NCBI GenBank assembly: GCA_963758335.1
Contig: CAVWVF010000001.1
Coordinates: 1,550,001-1,614,000 of the forward strand
Length of the DNA stretch: 64,000 nucleotides
Reading direction: 5' to 3'
DNA from: Roseiarcus sp963758335
Lineage (GTDB): Bacteria > Pseudomonadota > Alphaproteobacteria > Rhizobiales > Beijerinckiaceae
The translations under genes and the position numbers were made by a program. Below, in pieces: positions 8,801 to 16,312 of the stretch. Numbering within the stretch: the stretch's first letter is position 1; every line of letters begins with the position of its first letter. The notes below the pieces were generated by a model that ran no database searches, was not told where the DNA came from, and worked only from the letters and a program-made list of their open reading frames with translations.

Positions 8801-9344
8801 GATGGGTCGCTGGCGCCGATGGTCACGGCGCTGATAGCGAAGCCGGCGTCGGTCTCGGAGCCAAATCGCTTCGAGGCCGGGTCAAGCCCGGCCATGACGA
8901 CTGCAAGGTGGACCGGGCCGAACGCGAGTCGCCGGGAAATGGCGCCGCAAAGGCTTGAAATCATTGAATCCGCGCCGGGAAATGGCATGGCCTCGGCAGC
9001 CTCTTGCCCACAAGATCTGGTACGGGGGCGGAGCATCCTTCGTCAGCCTCTCCGCCGGCGGCTGAGCGGACGGAGGAAGCCGAGTTTTAGAGCGACGCTA
9101 AGCGGGGTTGCAACTCTGGCTGCCAAAGCGGTTTGCGCCGCGTTAGCCCGGAACACGTCATTGCGAGCGAAGCGAAGCACTAGACGATCGATTCCATGAA
9201 ACCGCTCAATTGCTTAATTGGCCTTCGATCCACGGAATGCGGCCGTTTCGAGCATCCCAAGGGATTCGAACTTTGGAAGCGCCCGACTAGTAAGCTTTTA
9301 TTTGCCGATCGGACGAAGCCAAGACGAGGGGTGCATAGCCGATC
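8801..9344. other. Gene-poor stretch with repeats
   Basis: No supported gene is seen. The stretch holds half of a CATTGCGAGCGAAGCGAAGC palindrome at 9157-9178. A 113-bp dispersed repeat (9179-9291) directly follows it. The GNAT gene begins just after. Confidence 0.5.
9179..9291 (+). repeat. 113-bp dispersed repeat, copy 1
   Basis: The 113 bases match 63587-63699 in the same orientation with one visible mismatch (AA versus AT in the middle of a small hairpin). Both copies begin ACTAGACGATCG and end CGCCCGACTAGT, so each is bounded by CTAG. Inside is a near-palindrome (TTCGAGCATCCC then GGGATTCGAA). On the left this copy abuts half of a common palindrome of this genome (CATTGCGAGCGAAGCGAAGC), as though it had inserted there. 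It encodes no protein. It may be a small non-autonomous mobile element or an extragenic structural element. Confidence 0.85.
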
Positions 9345-9880
9345 ATGTTCGACCCCGCGAGCTTTCACGCGACCGAAACGCTGAGCGACGGGCGCAAGGT
9401 CGAAATCCGCGCGCAGCGGCCTGAGGACCGGGAAGGCCTGCGCGCGGCCCTCCGGCGGGAAAGTCCGGAAAGCCTTTATCACCGCTTCTTCGCGGTCAAG
9501 CGCGAGTTTTCCGAGCAAGAAGCCCACTTCTTCCTCGACATCGATTTCGTCAACCATGTCGCCCTGGTGGCGGAGGCGACCGAAGACGGGCGGCCGCCAT
9601 CGTCGGCGGCTGCCGCTATGTCGTCGTCGGGCCCGGACGCGCGGAGGTGGCTTTCTCGGTGATCGACACTTATCAGAAGAAGGGCCTCGGCACGGCCCTC
9701 ATGCGCCACATCGCGGCGATCGCCCGCGAAGCGGGCCTCGAGGAGCTCGTGGCCGAGGTTCTCTCGGACAACGCGCCGATGCTCAAGGTGTTCGAGCGCA
9801 GCGGGCCGCGTATTCGGACATCAACCGATCGCGACGGCCGACGACGGCTCGGCCAGGTCGAATGCCTCGCGCGCAGATAG
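9345..9880 (+). pseudogene. Frameshifted GNAT acetyltransferase
   Basis: The N-terminal half (MFDPASFHATETLSDGRKVE, ESLYHRFFAVKREFSEQEAH, FVNHVALVAEA) reads in one frame to about 9590. The acetyl-CoA-binding half (YVVVGPGRAEVAFSVIDTYQ, KKGLGTALMRHIAAIAREAG, APMLKVFERSG) continues in the next. One base is missing or extra in the GC-rich stretch at about 9585-9600. The KGLGTALM segment is the Q/RxxGxG/A pyrophosphate loop of GNAT enzymes. The family resembles the GNAT domain found at the end of acyl-CoA-synthetase-like protein acetyltransferases, here alone. The extreme C-terminus also looks off-frame. It is a single gene with no operon partner; the substrate is unknown. Confidence 0.7.
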
Positions 9881-10057
9881 CAGATCACCGAAATGGCGAC
9901 GACGGCGAAGAGGGCGGAGGCTGTCAAACCGAAAGCGACTCGGAACTCAATGGCAATTTTCACCGTCCAACTCGCCCAAACCAACGCGAGGGCTCGGTCG
10001 TCCACGTGTCGATGCGCTATACACCGGCGGAGCCGAGCGCCGAGCCCGATCGCCCGC

Positions 10058-10483
10058 TCACATCCCGCACTTGATCAGGGTGGTGTCGAGCGTGGGGTCG
10101 CCGGTCGGATTGTAGACGATCTCGCCGCCCGACGTGACCCTGATCTGCACGTTCTGGGTCGTGTAGCTGATCGAGTCGTTGCAGTCGGCGGTGATTTTTA
10201 TGACCTCCTTCTCGTGTGAGACGCGCTGAACCCAGCAGGTGCTGGCGGGCAGGCGGATTTCCCGCGGCCCGATGATTGCAGCCTGCGCGAACTTGTCGAC
10301 CGGCTGCCGATAGGCGAGGCCGCCGCGGCTCTTGACGAAAATTTTCGAGCAGTCGGGCTGGGACGTCGTCCAGGCGCCGAATAGGCGCGCGTCGATCGCG
10401 TCGGCATGCGAGCCCGACCCGCCCGCGACGAGTCCCACAAGTCCGATCGCGCCCCCCGCCACGGCTCGGATGCTCATTTTCAT
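10058..10483 (-). CDS. Secreted hypothetical protein
   Basis: Starting at 10483 the product is about 141 residues. It opens with a signal peptide (MKMSIRAVAGGAIGLVGLVA, then GGSGSHADA as a likely cleavage region). The mature part has two or more cysteines (QPDCSKIF, STCWVQRV, TADCND), which suggests a disulfide-bonded periplasmic domain, and ends in LIKCGM. The open frame extends further upstream, but it runs through the tRNA-Ala gene, so the signal-peptide start is preferred. I do not recognise the family; it resembles small conserved exported proteins of Hyphomicrobiales. Confidence 0.6.
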   Translation of the reverse strand: MKMSIRAVAGGAIGLVGLVAGGSGSHADAIDARLFGAWTTSQPDCSKIFVKSRGGLAYRQPVDKFAQAAIIGPREIRLPASTCWVQRVSHEKEVIKITADCNDSISYTTQNVQIRVTSGGEIVYNPTGDPTLDTTLIKCGM

Positions 10484-10607
10484 CGCTGGACCCCAGATGC
10501 TTCCCCGGGACAATAGTTTAAAGGCCGACGGCCGCCAACCCGGCGGGCCGGCACGGACGTTCTGCGGCGCCTCCGACCGAACGGCGTTCAGCCGGTTCAG
10601 CTTACAG

Positions 10608-10684
<77 letters not shown>

Positions 10685-11314
10685 ATTTTCCCTCATATCG
10701 CGCAGGCGGCTTCGATTGGGGCGAGGCCGGGACGTCTGCGCGGGCGGCGGTATAACCGCAAACCTTCGCCCGCCACAAGGCCCATCCGACAAAAATTATA
10801 GGCATGGGAGTGGCGCGGGGATCGGGGCGTCCCCCACCTTCGCGCCTGCGCCGGTCGGTGGACGGCGTGGGCGAGGCGCGCTCGACAGCCCCGCTCACAA
10901 ATCGGCCTGTCTAAAGCGGCGCGAAGACGCGCCGCCGTCTTCTTGTTCGCCCCGTTGGAATTCGCCGGAGACGATCGGATTCCTCTATTGCCGATATTGC
11001 CGAGCGGTTGTGCCGGCGCACGCCGGGCGGACTTCCGCTCTCGCGGAAAGACCCGATTGCGCGTGCTGGGACCGCGGGGCGGCGACTTGAGACAAATCAA
11101 TGCGGCGCGGTTCGGATTGGATTTGGATGAGCTCAACGTCAAAATAGGACGTCGAACCTGTAGAAAGCAAATGCGGAGAATGTTCCGGGCCCGCGATCGC
11201 GACGTCGGGAGGATCGAGACAAGCGAGCGAACGGACCGCGCCGCGAGGCCGGCTCCGCTCGCCGATCTCGTGACTCCATGTCCGAATCGCCCGGCCCAAT
11301 TCCCGGGGGAACCA
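10685..11314. other. Upstream region of the oxidoreductase operon
   Basis: These 630 bases between tRNA-Ala and the oxidoreductase start contain no gene I can support. One open frame continues 124 codons upstream of the chosen start, but its translation lacks similarity to anything known. I looked for sigma-54 (TGGCAC-N5-TTGC), NifA (TGT-N10-ACA) and FNR (TTGAT-N4-ATCAA) patterns by eye and found none that convince. A GGGGGAA Shine-Dalgarno sits just before the ATG at 11315. Confidence 0.4.
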
Positions 11315-14300
11315 ATGACCATAAGATATCCTGGCATTCCAACCGTAATCCACGGCAACGGCGCCGTCGCCGAGGTCATGGGCCACGTGTGTGGCGGAGT
11401 CATCGGTTACCCGATCACTCCATCCACTGAGATTTCAGAAATCTACGAGGCCTTCCGCGCCAACGGCGGCTGCAACGTCTGGGACAAGCACCCGTTCTTT
11501 TTCGAGCCGGAGGGCGAACATTCCGCCCAGAGCGGCGCGCTCGGCGCGGTCTTGACCGGCGGCAAGTACGTTTCCAACGCCTCTTCCGGCCAGGGCGTTC
11601 TGTACGGGCTGGAGTCGCATTACGTCACCGTCGGCAAGAGGGTCGGCGGCTTCGTCTTGCAGGTGGCTGCGCGCGTCGTCACCAAACATTCGCTCAACGT
11701 GATGGCTGGCCACGACGACATCTACGCGCTGCTTCCTTCCGGCTACACGATCCTGTTCGGCAGCAACCCCCAGGAGGCTGCAGATTTGGCGGCGATCGCC
11801 TACAGAATCAGCGCCCTGTCGCTCATCCCGGTCGCCAACGCGATGGACGGTTTCGCCACCAGTCACATGCTGTCCGAGGCCCTGATGCCGGAGCCCGAGC
11901 TCCTGCGCGAGTTCCTCGGCGATCCGACGAGCTGGATCAAATGTCCGACGGTCGCTCAGGAGATTCTTTTCGGCGCCAAGGGCCGCGTCTTTCAACTGAG
12001 TCAGTACCTCGCGCGGCGGGCGAGCGACTTTGCCCCCGGCGACCTCCTCAAAGTCAAGGCCTTCCTCGCCGAGAACGAGGACGCCGTCGAGAGCGACAGC
12101 GAGGGAGCGCGGATCGAACGCACGCTCGCATGGGTTCCTGAGGAACTGCGCGGCCAATGGCGCCGGCAGTGGGTAAACGCCCATGAGAAGGGCACGCGCC
12201 AACTCGTCCCCGCCCTGGTCGACGTTCACAACCCTGGTCTGACCGGCGGCGTGCAGAACCAACCGGATTTCCAGGCGGGCTCCGTCGACCACCGCACGCA
12301 TTTCGCGAGCGAGGTTCCGCGCATCGCCCGTCAGGCGATGCAAGAGTACAGCGCGCTGACGGGGCGCGAGTATGGCCCGGTCAAGACCTACATGTGCGAC
12401 GACGCCGAGACCGTCATGGTCGGCCTCGGGTCGGTGACCGACGACGCCCAGGCGGTCGCGGGCTATCTGCGCGGGCAAGGCAAGATGGTCGGCGTGATCT
12501 CGATCAAGCTCTTGCAACCGTTCCCGGAGGCGGAGGTCGTCGCCGCGCTCAGCGGCAAGAAGGCGGCGACAGTGCTCGAGCGCTCCGACGCCACCGCCCT
12601 CACCACACTGGTGACGCAGGCGCTGTTCAAGGCGCGCGAAAACCTCGACGGCGTTCGTCATCCCGGCATTCCGCCGATCGAAACCGCGCCCAAGATCACG
12701 ACTGCGATCTTTGGTCTCGGCGCTCATGATCTGCAGCCGCGGCACCTCGTCGCCGCGTTCAAGAACATGGAGACTGGCGGCGCGCCGCTCGTCTACCTCG
12801 GCTCGCAATTTTTCGCCAAGAATCCCTCGCCGCGCCTCGCCGCGCTGCAGGAAAAGATGAGGGCGGCCTATCCCGAGACCGAGCTGATGGCGCTCGAGAC
12901 AGAGCCCAACCCCGGCTTGCTGCCGCAGTCGGCGTTCCGCATCCGTTTCCATTCGGTGGGCGGCTACGGGACCATCGCCACCGGCAAGCTCTTGACCGAC
13001 ATCCTTGCTGGCGCGCTCGATCTCCACTCGAAGGCGTCGCCGAAATATGGCTCGGAAAAGAGCGGCGCGCCGACCAACTACTACATCACCTTGAGCCCCG
13101 AGCCGGTGCTGCTCACCAACGCCGAGTTGGAAGACGTCGAGCTCGTCGTTTCGCCCGATCACAAGGTGTTCAGCCACAGCAACCCATTGCGCGGGCTCGT
13201 GGAGGGCGGCACGTTCATTCTCCAGTCGCAGCTCGAGCCCGCCGAGGTGTGGAGAGAATTGCCGCCGCAGGCGCGCAAGACGATCCGCGACAAGAAGATT
13301 CAGTTCTATATCCTCGACGGCTTCGCCGTCGCCAAGCGGCACGCGCCGACGCCGGACCTCGAAGTGCGCATGATGGGCATCGCCTTTATCGGTGCGGTGT
13401 GCGGCCATTTCGACCGCGTCACCGAGGGCGCTTCGGAAGACGCCGTGCTGAAGAAGATCCAACAGCAGATCGGAAAGAAGTTCGGCGCGAAGGGCGGCCC
13501 GGTCGTCGAAGGCAACATGGCGGTGATCCGCGATGGGCTCAAGGCCACGCGGAAAGTCGACTACGACGATCCCGCATTCGAGCAGGCGGAAAAGTCCTCT
13601 GCTCCTGCGAGCCGCCGCACTGTGGCGATATCGGCCGCCATGTGCCGCGCCGCAAGTTCGCCGGCGACCGCGGGCTTCCTTGACGCGGACTATTTCGAAG
13701 ACGTCATGGGCGCATCGTTCCGTGACGGAACGATCGCCGAGACGCCGGTCATGCCCGGCGCCGGCTTCTTCCTGCCAGCGGGAAGCGCCGCCCTCAAGGA
13801 CAAAGGCCTGTTCCGGCGCAACGTGCCGGAGTTCATCGCCGATCTGTGCACCGGCTGCATGGAATGCGCGCTCGCGTGCCCGGACGCGGCGATCCCGAAC
13901 ACAGTGCATGACATCCACGATCTACTCGTCACCGCCATCCGCCAGCTCGACATCGCAGAGACGCAACGCGAGGCCCTGCGCGGACAGGTCCATGCGCTCG
14001 TCGACGCGGCGCGCGAAATTTATCGACGCGAGAAAGAGCCGAGGCCTTTCCATGAGATCGTCGCCAAGGCGGCGGGCGAGCTCGACATCGACAATCCCGT
14101 GCTGCGCGGCCATCTCGCGAGACTCGCCAATGCTCTGTCCACGTTCCCGGTCGCCCGGACGCGGCCGTTCTTCGACGCGATGGAGAAAGCCTCCCCGGGC
14201 AGCGGCGGCCTCTTCTCCGCCGCCGTCGATCCGTGGAAATGCACCGGCTGCCTCGAGTGCGTCGACGTCTGCGGACCGCATGCGCTCATCGAGCGCCAAC

Positions 14301-16312
14301 AGGACGCGGCGCTGCTCGAGACCCTGCAGGCGCGGTTCGATTTCCTGAGCCGGACTCCCAACACCCCGGCCCGCTTCGTCGAAGGAGCGATTTCGCCCGA
14401 CGGCGACACCAAGCGCCTGATGCTCGACCGCAACAATTATTACGCCACCACCGGCGGACACGGCGCCTGCCGCGGCTGCGGCGAAGTCACGGCGATCCGG
14501 CTCCTCACCGGGACCAACCATGCGATCCACGACAAGCGGCGCAAGGAGCATATCCGCGAGGTGGAGAGCCTGATCGAACGGCTGAACGCCAAGCTGCCGA
14601 CGGTGCAGAACAGCGAGCGCGATCCCAAGCGGCGCGAACGCATCAAGGAGACCATCGCAACTCTTGAGAAGCGCCTCTATCTGCTCGAGAGCGGTCCGCG
14701 AGGGCATGGGCCCGCCAGCGCCGTGATCGCCAACGCGACCGGCTGCAGCAGCGTTTACGCCTCGACGTTCCCGTTCAATCCCTACAACGACCCGTGGTTC
14801 AACAGCCTGTTCCAGGACACGCCCGCGGTCGCCAAGGGCGTCTTCGAGGGCCTGAGCGCAGAGGCGAGCGGCGAACTTCGGGCGCTGCGAATCGCCAAGC
14901 TCGACCTCGACGACGAATACGACCCAGAGGTGCACGACCGATACTTCAGGCTGTTCGGCTGGGCCGATTTCACCCCCGAGGAAATGAGCCTGCTGCCGAG
15001 CGTGATCAGCATGGGAGGCGACGGCGCGACCTACGACATCGGCTTCGGCTCTCTGTCGCGCATCCTGAGCACGACGACCCCGATCAAGGTCGTGGTGCTC
15101 AACACCGGCGCCTATTCGAACACCGGCGGACAGGCGTCGACCGCGAGCCTGACGGGCCAGGATTCCGACTTGAGCCGCTTCGGCCCCGCGCATCCCGGCA
15201 AGCAGGAGCAGCGCAAGGAGCTCGCGCTCATCTCCGCGTTCCATCCGAACGTGTTCGTGGTGCAGAGCAGCGCCGCGATGCAAGCGCACTTCCTCAAGCA
15301 CGTCGTGGAATTCCTGAACCACAACAACTCCCCGGCGGTGCTCGACGTCTACACGCCCTGCCAGGGCGAGCAGGGCATCGCCGACCCGCAGGCGAGCCGG
15401 CACGGGCGCACGGCGGTCGAGAGCCGCATGAGCCCGCTCTTCGTGCATGATCCGCGCCGCGGCGCGGATCTGCACAGCCGGTTCTCGCTCGACGGCAACC
15501 CGGAGCCGGACAAGGACTGGGCGACGAACGCGATCGAATACGTCGAGGACGGCGCGACCAAGCTCATGGAAACGCCCTTGACCCCGGCCGACTTCGCGCT
15601 GACCGAAGGCCGGTTCCGGAAGCAGTTCCACCGCCTCGCCGCCGGCGCGGTCGGCGTGCCCATGCATGAGTACGTCGAGCTCAGCATGGCCGATCGGGCG
15701 GGCAAGACCCCGTTCGTCTGGTCGACCGACGACGAGAAGAAGCTCATCAAGATGGAAGCGTCGCAGATGATCGTTCGTCTGGTCGAGGAGCGCCGCAGGA
15801 ACTGGCGGACGCTGCAATATCTCGCCGGCCTCGATGTGGCGAAGCTCGACGCGGACCACCACGTCGAAGTGGAAGCCCTGAAGCGGCAGGCCAAGGAAGC
15901 AGCGGAGGCGCGAGAAACCTCGATCAACTCGATCGCGCGCGCGATGTCCGAGCTCGCCGCGTCGTCCAAGGCGCCGACCTCCAGCGCGCCGTCCTCTGCG
16001 CGCGCTGCGGGCGGTCTGACGACGCACCTGATTTCCGCGGCCCCCGCGGCGGCCCCGGCCGCCAAGGGCGACGGATCGCCTCCGGTGACGCTCGCGGACG
16101 AGGACGTGCCGAAGTGCAACAACTGCAAGACCTGCTATCAGGAGATCCCGGAGCTGTTCGAAAAAACCCGGATCGTCGTCGACGGCGCGGCGAAGGAAGT
16201 GGCCCACCTCATTCCCGGCGCGCTCGACCGCATCAAGGTCACGCCGGAACTGATGGCCAGGATCGCCCGCGTGGCCGCGAACTGCGACGCGGAGATCATC
16301 CATGAGCACTGA
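11315..16312 (+). CDS. Single-chain pyruvate:ferredoxin-type oxidoreductase, 1665 aa
   Basis: The domain order is that of NifJ-type enzymes. An alpha domain has GYPITPSTEISE near residue 31 and EHSAQSGALGA. Domain II follows. The gamma domain begins at about 539 (FHSVGGYGTIATGKLL). Two [4Fe-4S] motifs are CTGCMECALACP (about 850) and CTGCLECVDVCG (about 975). The TPP-binding beta domain has GACRGCGEVTAI at about 1050 and MGGDGATYDIGFGSLSRIL with AYSNTGGQAS at about 1235-1270. Unlike the usual 1170-1200-aa enzymes it has a charged helical insert (about 1070-1130) and a C-terminal ferredoxin-like domain (CNNCKTCYQEIPELF, about 1600). It probably oxidises a 2-oxoacid with CoA and passes low-potential electrons onward. 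The ATG at 11315 follows a GGGGGA site. Its 3' end overlaps the next gene by 11 bases. Confidence 0.85.
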   Translation: MTIRYPGIPTVIHGNGAVAEVMGHVCGGVIGYPITPSTEISEIYEAFRANGGCNVWDKHPFFFEPEGEHSAQSGALGAVLTGGKYVSNASSGQGVLYGLESHYVTVGKRVGGFVLQVAARVVTKHSLNVMAGHDDIYALLPSGYTILFGSNPQEAADLAAIAYRISALSLIPVANAMDGFATSHMLSEALMPEPELLREFLGDPTSWIKCPTVAQEILFGAKGRVFQLSQYLARRASDFAPGDLLKVKAFLAENEDAVESDSEGARIERTLAWVPEELRGQWRRQWVNAHEKGTRQLVPALVDVHNPGLTGGVQNQPDFQAGSVDHRTHFASEVPRIARQAMQEYSALTGREYGPVKTYMCDDAETVMVGLGSVTDDAQAVAGYLRGQGKMVGVISIKLLQPFPEAEVVAALSGKKAATVLERSDATALTTLVTQALFKARENLDGVRHPGIPPIETAPKITTAIFGLGAHDLQPRHLVAAFKNMETGGAPLVYLGSQFFAKNPSPRLAALQEKMRAAYPETELMALETEPNPGLLPQSAFRIRFHSVGGYGTIATGKLLTDILAGALDLHSKASPKYGSEKSGAPTNYYITLSPEPVLLTNAELEDVELVVSPDHKVFSHSNPLRGLVEGGTFILQSQLEPAEVWRELPPQARKTIRDKKIQFYILDGFAVAKRHAPTPDLEVRMMGIAFIGAVCGHFDRVTEGASEDAVLKKIQQQIGKKFGAKGGPVVEGNMAVIRDGLKATRKVDYDDPAFEQAEKSSAPASRRTVAISAAMCRAASSPATAGFLDADYFEDVMGASFRDGTIAETPVMPGAGFFLPAGSAALKDKGLFRRNVPEFIADLCTGCMECALACPDAAIPNTVHDIHDLLVTAIRQLDIAETQREALRGQVHALVDAAREIYRREKEPRPFHEIVAKAAGELDIDNPVLRGHLARLANALSTFPVARTRPFFDAMEKASPGSGGLFSAAVDPWKCTGCLECVDVCGPHALIERQQDAALLETLQARFDFLSRTPNTPARFVEGAISPDGDTKRLMLDRNNYYATTGGHGACRGCGEVTAIRLLTGTNHAIHDKRRKEHIREVESLIERLNAKLPTVQNSERDPKRRERIKETIATLEKRLYLLESGPRGHGPASAVIANATGCSSVYASTFPFNPYNDPWFNSLFQDTPAVAKGVFEGLSAEASGELRALRIAKLDLDDEYDPEVHDRYFRLFGWADFTPEEMSLLPSVISMGGDGATYDIGFGSLSRILSTTTPIKVVVLNTGAYSNTGGQASTASLTGQDSDLSRFGPAHPGKQEQRKELALISAFHPNVFVVQSSAAMQAHFLKHVVEFLNHNNSPAVLDVYTPCQGEQGIADPQASRHGRTAVESRMSPLFVHDPRRGADLHSRFSLDGNPEPDKDWATNAIEYVEDGATKLMETPLTPADFALTEGRFRKQFHRLAAGAVGVPMHEYVELSMADRAGKTPFVWSTDDEKKLIKMEASQMIVRLVEERRRNWRTLQYLAGLDVAKLDADHHVEVEALKRQAKEAAEARETSINSIARAMSELAASSKAPTSSAPSSARAAGGLTTHLISAAPAAAPAAKGDGSPPVTLADEDVPKCNNCKTCYQEIPELFEKTRIVVDGAAKEVAHLIPGALDRIKVTPELMARIARVAANCDAEIIHEH

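Noticed and set aside
9179..9291. 113-bp repeat as a tRNA or attachment-site duplication
   Set aside because: It does not fold as a tRNA, matches no tRNA 3' end, and no integrase gene lies between or beside the copies.
10685..11314. Sigma-54 or NifA control of the oxidoreductase operon
   Set aside because: The enzyme could serve nitrogenase, but I could not find a convincing GG-N10-GC promoter or TGT-N10-ACA site by eye.
11435..13918. 827-codon open frame antisense to the oxidoreductase
   Set aside because: It is a shadow of high-GC third positions. Its translation is Arg/Ala/Glu-rich without motifs, while the plus strand encodes clear Fe-S and TPP motifs.
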